A model generated the notes under the pieces. That model was given only the letters and a program-made list of their open reading frames with translations, ran no database searches and was not told the DNA's origin. The position numbers and the translations under genes are program-made. Shown here one piece after another: positions 22,701 through 31,100 of a stretch of DNA of 64,000 nt; position 1 is the stretch's first letter, and each line of letters opens with the position of its first letter. The DNA lies in assembly GCA_020796225.1 (NCBI GenBank), contig CM036754.1:67758000-67821999 (forward strand), in the 5' to 3' direction. Origin of the DNA: Arion vulgaris. Lineage: Eukaryota > Mollusca > Gastropoda > Stylommatophora > Arionidae.

Positions 22701-23176
22701 TCTGTGAGTCCAGTTCAATTCTGCGTGCTGGCAGAAAAGCCACAGGTTCTCCAGATTTATGGTGTTCGTGGCACCGAACCGAAGGGTTACGATGTCCATG
22801 GCACCGAGCCGAAGAGCTGAAAGCTCAAGTACTTCTGGATTGAAAAAAAAATATTAGCAGTCACGTCTTCTTATCAAGCTGTAAATATATGTCTACTACT
22901 TACAATACTTGTTATATGCAAGTCGGAGTTGCATACTGATAGCAGACAGTCACTAAGTAATAATTAAAAGTAACTGAAACACACATCACTAATGTTAATT
23001 CTGTTTTATGAAGTTGTTCATCTGTATTTAATTTGTATTTTTGGAATATTTTATGAAATTGTTTTCTTTCCTCCATAATATTTACTTAAACATCTCCAGA
23101 TTCGAGCCCTCCAGAACTGGAACGGGAATCCTCATCAGATGAACCTGTACCAAAGAAGACTAAATCTAGCACATAA
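7687..23176 (+). CDS. BCL7: BCL7-family protein (SWI/SNF complex subunit), whole gene span
   Basis: Seven coding exons join in frame to 241 residues: 7687-7778, 12850-12931, 15778-15856, 18820-18978, 20240-20407, 20993-21061, 23100-23176. All junctions are GT-AG and the phases agree (2, 0, 1, 1, 1, 1). Residues 1-52 are the diagnostic BCL7 domain: [36 protein letters not shown] and KWVPV. The middle is low-complexity, rich in Ser, Asn and His (residues 86-137). The acidic, Ser-rich tail ends [10 protein letters not shown], like the conserved Pro-Lys-Lys C-terminus of vertebrate BCL7 proteins. Family knowledge: BCL7 proteins are accessory subunits of BAF (SWI/SNF) chromatin-remodelling complexes in the nucleus. 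Length is close to the usual 200-230 residues. The start is set by homology. Exon 3 is the least certain, resting on splice phase alone. Confidence 0.93.
7779..8929. other. BCL7 intron 1, 5' part
   Basis: AT-rich intronic sequence with no recognisable repeat or exon until the 45-bp minisatellite begins. Confidence 0.5.
8930..9675. repeat. 45-bp minisatellite in BCL7 intron 1
   Basis: About 16 copies of a 45-bp AT-rich unit containing aacacataattgccatattt and atgtaactgatatcattgct. The first copies are degenerate and the last ones nearly identical, so recent amplification was at the 3' side. The unit length is a multiple of 3, which creates spurious minus-strand ORFs. Confidence 0.92.
10034..10310. 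repeat. 92-bp tandem repeat, 3 copies
   Basis: Three copies of a 92-bp unit containing ttattcagtctcaaatatta and ggctagaaattagccacc. Starts of matching blocks fall at about 10034, 10121 and 10213. The embedded ggctagaaattagcc is a small palindrome. Confidence 0.85.
10478..10688. mobile_element. piggyBac-type MITE flanked by TTAA
   Basis: A 211-bp non-coding insert between TTAA at 10474-10477 and TTAA at 10689-10692. The ends are imperfect inverted repeats: ccctttagttgctaag on the left, and cactttcgctgctaca read inwards from the right. Internal degenerate sub-repeats of gctaaagacgcattcacacg are present. TTAA targeting is the hallmark of the piggyBac superfamily. Confidence 0.6.
10815..10915 (-). 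mobile_element. Degenerate SINE-1b 3' fragment
   Basis: accacttgttaaagcactct and the following tttgtggtctgtttgtgatt match the reverse complement of the SINE-1b 3' end (agagtggttaacaagtggt). The 5' part is missing or decayed. Confidence 0.5.
10916..12849. other. BCL7 intron 1, 3' part
   Basis: Mostly unique AT-rich intron. At about 11263 the phrase cagtggttctcaacctgtg looks like a hAT-superfamily terminal repeat, but I could not find a matching partner end. No exon seen. Confidence 0.4.
12850..12931 (+). CDS. BCL7: BCL7 exon 2 (residues 31-58)
   Basis: Acceptor ttgacag, then G completes Trp31, followed by [20 protein letters not shown] and TVQENPG. The donor is gtaagt at 12932. This is the most conserved part of the family and identifies the gene. 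Confidence 0.95.
13060..13240. repeat. Degenerate gatgatattag-type tandem repeat
   Basis: Several imperfect copies of gagaaatgatgatattagg with variable spacing, in BCL7 intron 2. Non-coding. Confidence 0.6.
13857..14101 (-). mobile_element. SINE-1a copy with 12-bp target-site duplication
   Basis: A 245-bp reverse-oriented SINE between perfect tgcttcaagtct duplications (13845-13856 and 14102-14113). It starts in (GAA)n tail complement (tcttctttgc) and ends at the ccgagtggttac head complement. It lies in BCL7 intron 2. Confidence 0.92.
14251..14493 (+). mobile_element. SINE-1b copy with 10-bp target-site duplication
   Basis: A 243-bp insertion flanked by gaaattgttc (14241-14250 and 14494-14503). 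Carries agcaaagaatagtaccactg, the catgtcgtaag core, gaaatcggatgtgctggcct and gatcgatatggagcgttc. It is only 150 bp from the SINE-1a copy but in opposite orientation. Confidence 0.9.
14520..15140 (-). mobile_element. LINE 3' fragment split by SINE-2
   Basis: The minus strand shows the same LINE C-terminal landmarks as 2055-2515 (AKDRKTWL-like coding; plus-strand phrase gtctttctatctttagctat). The fragment is interrupted at 14611-14945 by SINE-2 and resumes with cttgaaactccttccatgta. Heavily decayed. Confidence 0.6.
14611..14945 (+). mobile_element. SINE-2 copy, tRNA-derived
   Basis: Begins gggggactgcctagagtagt and has a B box ggttcgaacc at 14675-14684. It ends in an A-rich tail after ttgaaagcgg. 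The short duplication tatctctt flanks it (14603-14610 and 14946-14953). Nearly the same length as the copies at 6682 and 50853. Confidence 0.88.
15355..15760. repeat. 51/57-bp minisatellite abutting BCL7 exon 3
   Basis: About 7 copies of a unit containing caatagtatattctgatgtt and ctcatgtatatctcaatata. Units come in two lengths, with or without a 6-bp tail (tatctg), partly in alternation. The array ends about 20 bp before the exon 3 acceptor. Confidence 0.88.
15778..15856 (+). CDS. BCL7: BCL7 exon 3 (residues 59-85), candidate
   Basis: Acceptor cttgctag and donor gtatta bracket 79 bases open in phase 0 to 1: [20 protein letters not shown] then ERELYT. It is Lys/Arg-rich, like the segment that follows the BCL7 domain in relatives. 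It rests on splice signals and phase fit, and could be skipped or alternative. Confidence 0.7.
15905..16000 (+). mobile_element. tRNA-derived SINE head (family 4)
   Basis: Starts ggtgtcgttagcttaatcag (A-box-like) and has B box tggttcaaactcc at about 15958. The same head occurs at 53441-53520. The body beyond is not matched. Confidence 0.6.
16250..16820 (+). mobile_element. GC-richer repeat, probable LINE 5' region
   Basis: A 570-bp block clearly richer in GC than the intron, with ggtgaaaggccagaccaaaa, aaggcggggagcaggatggg and a (TC)n run at about 16500. The style matches 5' ends of animal non-LTR elements, but I see no domain. Assignment is inference. Confidence 0.4.
16821..17650. other. BCL7 intron 3, unique part
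   Basis: No exon with fitting splice sites and no recognisable repeat. Short ORFs are not supported. Confidence 0.4.
17655..17895 (-). mobile_element. LINE ORF2 C-terminal fragment (HILQDCP type)
   Basis: The minus-strand ORF contains [20 protein letters not shown] and [15 protein letters not shown]. This is the His-Cys C-terminal region that follows RNase H or RT in Jockey/I-type elements. A homologous fragment with [17 protein letters not shown] is at 21940-22105. Confidence 0.7.
18055..18276 (-). mobile_element. LINE 3' fragment (GRPRNTRRR type)
   Basis: The minus strand encodes [20 protein letters not shown], then [14 protein letters not shown] and EDLCSIWE. This matches the C-terminus of RTE/CR1-like ORF2 (GRP..TWRR...D...W). 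A second copy of the tail is at 19085-19240. A SINE inserted at its 5' plus-strand edge. Confidence 0.65.
18277..18675 (-). mobile_element. SINE-1b with tandemly expanded core
   Basis: Flanked by perfect tatttcagtct duplications (18266-18276 and 18676-18686), so the unit is a single insertion. It is about 400 bp instead of about 245, because the conserved core (plus-strand phrase cacctcttacgatatgcctt then gtaggttgcagtgatcat) is present about five times in a row at 18440-18640. The outer parts are ordinary SINE-1b sequence. Confidence 0.9.
18820..18978 (+). CDS. BCL7: BCL7 exon 4 (residues 85-138)
   Basis: Acceptor tattcacag, donor gtaagt. Encodes a low-complexity region: [19 protein letters not shown], then a Ser/His stretch [10 protein letters not shown] and [12 protein letters not shown]. 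The Asn/Ser-rich character fits the disordered middle of BCL7 proteins. Confidence 0.9.
19085..19240 (-). mobile_element. LINE 3' fragment, second copy
   Basis: Plus-strand text ttcttcaccttttaactccc through ttctttccatgtcttgtcta matches 18090-18200. On the minus strand it reads [18 protein letters not shown]. Only the terminal region remains. Confidence 0.55.
19429..20115. repeat. About 37-bp minisatellite with SINE insertion
   Basis: Imperfect units containing gagatgacatttgtggagag and tgaatgacctgttgttgtat. The first unit is at about 19429, the rest at 19715-20115. A SINE-1b separates them. Located in BCL7 intron 4. Confidence 0.8.
19489..19713 (-). mobile_element. SINE-1b copy inside a minisatellite
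   Basis: The minus strand runs from the head (tgtcgcaggggcttgcaagg) through the core (catgtcaaaagaggtgactg) to a GAAG tail (plus cttcttcgaacg). The duplication cannot be called cleanly because the host is itself repetitive. Confidence 0.78.
20240..20407 (+). CDS. BCL7: BCL7 exon 5 (residues 138-194)
   Basis: Acceptor atttatcag, donor gtgagt. Encodes [20 protein letters not shown], then [20 protein letters not shown] and [15 protein letters not shown]. Acidic and Ser-rich, typical of the BCL7 C-terminal half. Confidence 0.9.
20600..20765 (+). mobile_element. SINE-2 related 3' part
   Basis: actttgaagttggagaaggc, cctgtatggtgagggacacc and gcaaaaatcagtcag follow the order of the SINE-2 body (ctgaagtcggagaaaatctg, ctgtatggcgagggaatac, aaaatcagtttcag), with a different end. 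A second copy is at 26105-26258. Confidence 0.6.
20993..21061 (+). CDS. BCL7: BCL7 exon 6 (residues 194-217)
   Basis: Acceptor ttattcctag, donor gtaaga. Encodes [20 protein letters not shown] then TN. A short acidic exon with consistent phase 1 on both sides. Confidence 0.85.
21120..21381 (+). mobile_element. SINE-1b copy with 11-bp target-site duplication
   Basis: Flanked by gtatatttgat (21109-21119) and gtatgtttgat (21382-21392), one mismatch. Carries gtggtgccagggcccgcaag, the core, aaaaagcatcgcagaaattg and gtggtcgatatggagcgttc. Confidence 0.88.
21625..22105 (+). mobile_element. SINE-1a head joined to a LINE 3' end
   Basis: 21625-21730 is the SINE-1a head and core (gtaaagaatagaaccactgt, gttgtaagaggcgactaagg, gaaatcggatgcatgtg). 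It then runs into unrelated sequence, and 21940-22101 encodes [20 protein letters not shown] then [20 protein letters not shown] and a stop, a LINE ORF2 C-terminus. It may be a chimera or two adjacent fragments. Confidence 0.65.
22106..23099. other. BCL7 intron 6, 3' part
   Basis: AT-rich intron. A weakly tRNA-like stretch lies at about 22675-22720 (gtagcccgttggacgac, gttcaattctg) but does not fold convincingly. No exon seen. Confidence 0.4.
23100..23176 (+). CDS. BCL7: BCL7 exon 7 (residues 217-241, stop)
   Basis: Acceptor catctccag. Encodes [20 protein letters not shown] then KSST and TAA at 23174. The acidic/Ser run followed by PxPKKxK matches the C-terminal motif of BCL7 proteins. Confidence 0.92.
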
Positions 23177-24095
23177 ATTCTTATCACGCTCATTCCTTCC
23201 TTGTGTATGTCAGAGAGAGAGAGAGATGTATGAACCATTGATTCCACTGACTATGAATATGTTTGTGTATTTTGCTACCACTGTATGTTGAATGTGTTGA
23301 GTGAGATCTTGTTTCAATAGAATTACAGTCTTACTAACTTGAAATGGTTTTGTCAGTTTGAGCATTGGTTGGAGAAGTAATAGAGTGACTGTATTAGTCT
23401 GTTTAAATGTGGTGTAGTTAGACAAGAGCACTATACTGGAAGGAAAAGAATAGTAGTAAACCAATATAGAACTGATGTCGTTAGTTGCCACATGCTAAGA
23501 GACATACTGAGGAAGAGATTGGAGCACTTATGGCCTAATTGGTTCTGATGTTCAGTCATAGTAATCTGATGACAAAACACATCTAATGATTGGTGGTCTA
23601 CTTTGTCACTGTCAGGGCATATCCACATTGACCCTGCTGGCAGGGATACATTACTTGACGATCCCTGATTTGCTTTCAGGGTGTACATCTAGTGTGTAGA
23701 TAAGTTACCTCTTCAGTGGTAACTTTCCTATTTGATCCTTACTCATTTTGCAATGGAGCAACAGCTTTGTGTCCAGGGCCACTACATCTGGGTGAGGAGA
23801 ATCTTGGTCAACACTAGTTCACTGCTAGAATGCTAAATATTTCATCTTATTCACTGCACATAAATTCTTTCAGGTAGGGTTAGGATCAAGTGTTTTTAAA
23901 AAAGAAACATAATTCAGTGATTTGGTTGTAAATATGTGGTATAACAGTTGTGTATAAGGACAGATATAATAGAATATATTCACAACACAAAGTAGGTGAT
24001 TTTTTGTAATGCTCACCTGTGTGGGGTGTGCTCACATTTCTGTGTTATATGATAGAATATTTGTGGAGAAATAAACAACAAATTTGAATACAACA
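23177..24095 (+). other. BCL7 3' UTR (inferred)
   Basis: From the TAA to a canonical aataaa at 24070. No other exon or repeat is seen here apart from a short (GA)n at 23212. Confidence 0.55.
24070..24075 (+). terminator. Polyadenylation signal for BCL7 (candidate)
   Basis: AATAAA about 0.9 kb after the stop codon, followed by a TG-rich stretch from about 24100 (agtttatctgtttatttctg). Fits a cleavage site near 24090. Confidence 0.5.
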
Positions 24096-24110
24096 ACAAG
24101 AGTTTATCTG

Positions 24111-24116
24111 TTTATT
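24111..24116 (-). terminator. Polyadenylation signal for POLDIP2 (candidate)
   Basis: tttatt on the plus strand is AATAAA on the minus strand, 930 bases after the POLDIP2 stop. Alternatives exist at about 24281 and 24877, so the exact site is uncertain. Confidence 0.35.
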
Positions 24117-25045
24117 TCTGCATGAACACAGACAGACCAGACCTTTCTGTCAACATGTGATTTCACAGACTTTACACCAACATTCATAGATTGCATTGTG
24201 TGGAGTTATGTATCGTCATATCACAGGGAGTTATATTATTCAACTTGCGCGTGGATAACAATAATCTGATAACACATTTATTTATTATTGAGTTAATGGT
24301 TGGTTTACTCTCTGTCCTACACATAGGATAGCATCTAATGAAACTAAATGTATGTGCTATGTCCAATAAACTGTCATAGGTGTACCGTGCCCATCTTTAT
24401 GAAAGTGCTTTGTTTCATGTCAAAGTCAGGCGATTTTTCCAATGATCTCTGGTCTAAAATGTATGAGAGGTAGCACTATCGTAGAGGGGTGATAAAACGT
24501 AGGTTAAGTACATTTTAAAAATCCATGAGTCGAAAATCAATAAAATAGGCTGGACAGTTGTTCTCTGAGCAAATAAAAATAATGTAATAAAATTTAATTG
24601 CAACAAAATAACATCATGAAAATATTTGATAGGGGACCCTCGTTAGAGCTATAAAGATTTTTCTGTGTAAGAAAAAAGATAGGAACTCTACATGGTTATT
24701 CACCAAAGTGTAATGATGATATCCAATCAATAAATCATACTATAAATGATTTATATCTTTAAACTGTTATATCTAAACAAATCAAATTTATAAATGATAG
24801 CTACTAGACCCATGTTTGCCATCATGATGCTTCCTCGCTCGACAACATACGTACAAAACACACACAAATCCATTTTTTATTGGTTCTAAGGTAAACACAA
24901 ACACTGTAATGCTGAAATCTCAGACCATGTCTTGTATTTTTTTTTTTTTTTTTTTAGAATGCCAGCCAGCAAATTATTAAATTTGAAATCACATGGAATT
25001 GACATATAACACATCCAGACAGCATTACTGGTCATCTATCATCTG
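24117..25045 (-). other. POLDIP2 3' UTR (inferred)
   Basis: Between the POLDIP2 stop and the candidate poly(A) signal. Contains a T19 run at 24939-24957 and a degenerate dispersed repeat at 24650-24725 shared with 4780-4850. Confidence 0.45.
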
Positions 25046-25166
25046 CTAGCTTCCTAAGAACTGATTTGGGTTGTTACTGTTGTCATCAGATTTACTCTCC
25101 AATAAGAATGGTGGAATTTTGCAGTCAAAGCTAGTTCCGTCACGGCGTTCCATTTTATATGTGCCC
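25046..25166 (-). CDS. POLDIP2: POLDIP2 exon 11 (C-terminus, stop)
   Basis: Encodes GTYKMERRDGTSFDCKIPPF then LLESKSDDNSNNPNQFLGS and TAG (25046-25048). Completes Trp299. The GT.KMER.DG..FD..IPPF.LES pattern matches the end of the ApaG domain in POLDIP2. Confidence 0.95.
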
Positions 25167-28100
25167 CTGTGGATAACATCAACAGAATATAGAAGATAAA
25201 CTCATATTGTACGTAGGTACATACACAGAGGAAACAATTTTGTTAATCATGGTGGACCATTGCACAAATAGATTTCTTACTTTTCTCTTATTCTGTTCTA
25301 TCTCAAAGTGTCAGGGTAACAATAGATCTCAAGAACCGCATTGTGTACACTTCATACATGATGTCTTTAGCTGCTTCTATTATTTCTGTGTTCCACAATT
25401 TGTGAGGACAACCTTTTGCCTTGTGTCCACTCTATTAACTTGTAACAAATATTAAAGGAGAAAATTTTCTACATCCTAGTAAAGATGTGGGAAAAATATA
25501 AACATCCTACTACAAGACCTGAATGACAAAAAACATTGGCAAATACACATCTCGAAACAAATATTTTGGTCGCATTAAACTTCAAGTGGTTTAGTGAGAG
25601 AGAGCAATAATGGACTGCATGGTTCTTGGAAGATGAGGCATGGGTGACCAAGACAATGGTGGCAACATGGCATTACAAAAAATGTAGAAGGCTGAAAACT
25701 GCTATAAATCTGAGTCTGTCAGGTGAGCTGTGAGGAGAGTAATGTTCTACAAAGGACATGCTACATGAAGAGAGGGAAATGACAGTGTCATGTTGCTTCA
25801 ACTGACAGACAACAAATGTTACTGACAATGTAGCTGTGTTGGAACTCAAATCTCTAGATGTCGGCTAGAAACAAAGTGTACACACAATCAGTCTGATATG
25901 CTGCTCATCTGGTATGCAACTATGCACAGCATAGCATGAGCTCCATGTCTCACTATAATCTCACTATGAGCAGCAGTACTGAAACCACAGTATTGTAGCT
26001 TTTTCCAGTTTCTGTAGCTTTCACATACTACAGAAAGCATTGTAAATGGGAGATAATCAAATCATTGGGAGAACATTCTGTACTCAAGAGAAGTGTTACA
26101 GTCCCTTAGTTTACCTCTGAAGTCGGAGAAGGCCCGCCTGTACGTCAGGGGACACTGATAAAATAGGAAAGCAGGCCTTTACGTAAAATTCAGTCAGGAG
26201 CATCATACCACGTGCCCTGACTACATCTGAATTCATAGTGGGCGAAAGCAAGAAGTCCCTTAGTTTCTTGAAGTTGAGACGACCAAATATAGTTAGTCTA
26301 CTATACTTTGAAGAGAATGAGAACCCCAGGGGAAGCACTGAAGCCAATGAATATGATAAATAAATAGATAGTGAACAAGTATTAGAGTCTTCCAGAAAAA
26401 ACATTACCAAACACAGGATTCAAACCACATACCTTTTATTTATTACAAAACCATGGACTCGATTTCCGGTCGCCAACATGTCGGGTGTGAAAATTCCTAA
26501 TGGATAAACTGTGCGCGATTTCTTGTGATTGCGGTGTGATTTACGCGGTTTCTGGCTACTATAAGCGGATAAAACGTGTTGATTAGTGTCCGTGTTTGTG
26601 TATGTATGGTCAGAGCAAACGCCTGACCGTACATTGTGGCCCTGAGCGTGCCGGCGCCGTATCGGAGAATAGCGTAACCTATTATCGATGGCGATGGGCT
26701 AAGTGCGAGTCCAACCTGCTGCCTTGTAGGTTAATAAATTAAGGCTAAAGGTGGGCAGCCTGACAGAAACGCCACAGAAGACGGGTGCACAATGTGCAGC
26801 GCAATTCGTTTCGAGCGACATCGACTAGTATACAAAAAAGAGTAGTGGTCAACCGGAGTCTCGACAGACGGCAGGAATGATCGATCCACGCCGCCGAGCC
26901 AGGGACAGTTAGCAGGGACAAACACTAGTGAAGCAAATCATAGAACATTCAACATTATGCAGTGGAATGCAGAGGGAATACTAAAGAAGGTCCCATTAAC
27001 AAAATATCTACAACAGGAGCAGATAGACATAGCATGCATACAAGAGACGCACCTAAACTCTAGCCACAGATTTTCCATTAGAGGATATCAGACCTTCCGA
27101 TTAGACAGGGAAGGACGCAAAGGTGGAGTCCTGATCCTCCCAAATGAGATTGCATGTCAAGAAATAACAGTATGTGCTAGTAGACAGTCAGAAATTGTAG
27201 GGATAGACGCAACAACCCCAATTGGGAGCACCCGGATCTATAACATCTACTGCCCTCCAAACAAAGACTTAGTACTGGAGAACATGAACATAATACCAAC
27301 AAACTGCATAGTAGTAGGAGACTTTAATAGTCACTCCAAGCGATGGGGCTACCAGGATACAAATAACAGAGGTGATGAGGTGGAGGACTGGGAGATAGAC
27401 AGCAACCTACACTTAATCAACAATGCTGAGGATAAACCTAGTTACTACTCCAGAACCTGGAAAACCACCTCACACCAGACCTGGCCTTTACCACAGGTGA
27501 CATCCACCACAAAATTGACAGAATGGTGCTGGACCAACTCGCAGGAAGTGATCACAGACCGGTAAAGCTGGCCGTAAATGTTGCATACTCCCACAGCAAC
27601 CAAAGCTGCTACCAAGATGGAACTACAAACGAGCAGACTGGGGGAAATTTGCACTCCTGACAGACCTATACTGTGAACCCATTAAACATACGCAAGAGTA
27701 TGCTAAAAGCTGGGGTTGCAGACTTCAACAAAGCCCTCCAAAAAGCAGCCACCGAGTCCATCCCTCGAGGTGCAAGACCAAACTACAGCCCATTCTGGAC
27801 GGACGAATTAGAACAACTAGAAGTAGAACTAACGAAAGCAAGAAACATTGCAGAAATAGAAAGAACAACAGAAGCAAACATTAAACTTAAAGCCACCTCG
27901 GCAAGATACAAACGAACACTAAACGAAAATGCTAGAAACAGCTGGATAGAAAAACACAAAGCCTTAACCTAGACAGAGATGGAAATAAGTTGTGGAAACT
28001 AGCCAGGGCACTAAACCAAGAAAATAAATACAAGCACACAATCACCATCAAACAGAATGATGAACAGCTAAGCGAGAAACAAGCTGCCAATATCCTTAGT

Positions 28101-31100
28101 GAGCACTTTACACAAGTAAATCATATAGATGTTCCTGAAGAAAGGGAGGAAACCATAAAAGAACTAATGGCTCACGACCTCATTCAAGGTCCCCCGGAGG
28201 AGCACATGACAACTAAATTGCAATACATGAATTAGAAAAAGCATTACGCTCTCTAAAGAAAAGAAAATCACCAGGCAATGATGGGATAACTAACGAAATG
28301 ATAATAGAAATGGGACGACAAGCAAAAAAGAAGCTACTAGAAATATTTAACTGTAGCTGGAAAAGTGGCTTATACCCAAAGAATGGAAGGAAGCTATACT
28401 GATACCGATAAAAAGACGGGAAGGATCCACAGACCCTAGCAGTTATAGACCAATTAGCCTACTGAGCTGCGTAGGAAAATTGCTAGAGCGCATGATCAAC
28501 ACCAGACTAATGTGGCATTTGGAAGAAAAGGGCTTGCTACTCCCCCCAACAAGCAGGCTTTCGAAAACACAGATCTACAGAAGATCAAGTGACATACATC
28601 GCCCAGGAGATAGAGGATGCTTTTCAAGAGGAAAACAACGCAGCAGTATGGGTAGATCTGGAGAAGGCTTTTGATAAAGTGTGGAAGGCTGGCCTAAAGT
28701 GAAGTTGCGCAGAAACCTAGTAGCAGGACGAATGTACAAATGGATATCACAGTATCTAGAAAAAGAACTGCTAAAGTGCAAGTGCAAGAGTTCACCAGCA
28801 GGAAAACAACACTAGAACAAGGAGTTCCTCAGGGTGGAGTACTGTCGCCAACACTGTTCCTCATATACATCAATGACATAACCGAGAACATACCCAGAAG
28901 GATCCACCACGCCCTGTATGCGGATGACCTGGCCCTGTGGACATCAGAGGAGCGCATTACCGCTGCAACAAGCAGAATACAACAGGCCCTCACATCCCTA
29001 GACCAATGGTCAAATACATGGCTGATCAAAGCCAATGAAAAGAAAACGACATATACGATTTTCTCCTTATCAACAAAGCCCCAAAGTCCAAAGCTCCTAC
29101 TAAATAACCATATATTGCTCCCAGAGAAAACCCCCACATACCTTGGAATCACCTTCTACCAGCGCATGACATGGCATGCTCAGATTGAAAAAAACAAAAC
29201 CGAGCAAAATCCAGGATGGCAATCATGAAAAAACTAGCTGGCACAACCTGGGGTGCAGATAACAATGTTTTAAAGAAGCTTTATATGGATATGTTCGCCG
29301 ACACTGACTATGGAATCTCTGCATGGGCAACTGTAGCCCAATCCAACTTCAATAAAATCAACCGTGTTCAGAACCAAGCTATGAGAATTATTACAGGGGA
29401 ATGAGATCTACTCCAATACAGGAAATGGAGAAGACCACCGGCCTACAACCAATGGAGGATATAAGAGCCAGCAGAGCACAAAAACAAGCAGAAAAGTTCA
29501 AGAGACTAGAAGATCACCCAATGTACCACAGAATGAATGGGCTAGGAAGGGGCAGACTAAAACGAACCAACTTTGCAGCGACAACCAAGATGATGATGAG
29601 CAAACAACCATCATGTGCTGAAGTTACCCCCAAACCACTAAAATACACCAACACAAGACAGATATGGAAAGATACAAAATTCCAGAGCTGAATGAGAACA
29701 TCACAGGGATAGTAGGAAAAACCCAACAAACAAGTGAAGAAAGAAAACTCCTGGCCACCGAGTACCTAAAGGAACACTTTCCTAACAGCAGGTGGACCCA
29801 TGTATACACAGATGGGTCTGCAGCAAATGCAACGGAAAATGGAGGAGGAGCCCTCATAGTGCTCAGTGACATGAAACTCAGGAAGCTAAAATTAGCGACA
29901 GGAAGGTTCTCCAGCAATTACAGAGCAGAGGCCCTAAAGCGGCAGAGAGCCATAGTGTCAGAGGAACATGTAAATGAAAACCTGGTATTTCTTACTGATG
30001 CCCTGTCAGTAATTACTGCTCTAAAAAATGAAGACGATAACTTGAAGGAACTGCAAGCATCACTACACCAAGTATGCAACATCTTCTCTAGAGTGGTAAT
30101 ACAGTGGATACCATCTCACTGCGGAATACCTGGAAATGAGACTGCAGACATATTGGCAAAAGCAGGCTACCACAGACAGACACCAGTATGACATATGAGG
30201 AAGCAAAAGTACGGATAAAATGGCCTACAAGAACAAATGGCTGAGAGATCACCCAGGGCATGAAAAGGACGATGCTTACCACCAACTAAGTAGAGAGGAA
30301 CAGGTTGTCATTTTTCGTCTCCGAACAGGGCACAATAGACTGAGGTACCATCTGTTTAACAAGTATAAAATAGGCCCATCTGACATATGTACATGTGGCA
30401 CCAGCAAGATGACAGAGACACACATACTGCAAGAATGTCCAATGTACATGGAACAGAGAAAAACACATGGCAATCCCCATATCAGTCCAAGACAAGCTAT
30501 ACTGGAGATGTACATGGACTCGGTTGACCACTAACTACTTTAAAAGTATACAAATCGATGTCTGAAAACGTTGGAAGAAGAAGAAGAATTACAAAACCCA
30601 TTGACTAGCGATACAGACAAGTGTTTTTAAGTACACAAGCTCTCAACAAAAAAGTTTCATATGTCATGTCTTTTATAAACAGTGCTGTCTGTTGAACACA
30701 GAATAATCAGGTCAGATTCTATCAAACAATGTTTGCACAAACACATTTGATAAGCTTGTATAGTTGAGACAAAACAAGAGCATACATACACACATAAGTA
30801 TACACATAAATATTCACACATCATTCATAGATTGCTACAAGTTTACTGCAAGAAGAGAATAAAGAGTTTTTTTTTCGATTATATTTTCTGCCATGCTTGT
30901 ATTTCGCCATTTTTATCCACTAGCGATTAATAGAACAGAAGAATCTAACCTGGAAAGGAGTTACCCATCCGAGGACAAATAAAACATGGATTGGAAGAAA
31001 CAATTCAACATTTCTGTTAGGAATGAAATATACTAACCACATATGACCACTGGATGCTTGTAGAGAGACATGGCTGCTGTACTGGAAGGCTGGTTGCTCA

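Larger units (their letters stand above)
26453..30587 (+). mobile_element. Near full-length RNase H-bearing LINE (I/Jockey-like)
   Basis: A 4.1-kb element bounded by an 11-bp duplication attacaaaacc (26442-26452 and 30588-30598), ending in (GAA)n. Order of domains: about 500 bp 5' region, APE endonuclease, reverse transcriptase with YADD, RNase H, and a C-terminal Cys-His segment. No separate gag-like ORF1 is visible before the endonuclease. Several frameshifts (near 27475, 27960, 28230, 28680, 29220) and stops make it inactive. It sits in POLDIP2 intron 10, antisense to the gene. Confidence 0.93.
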
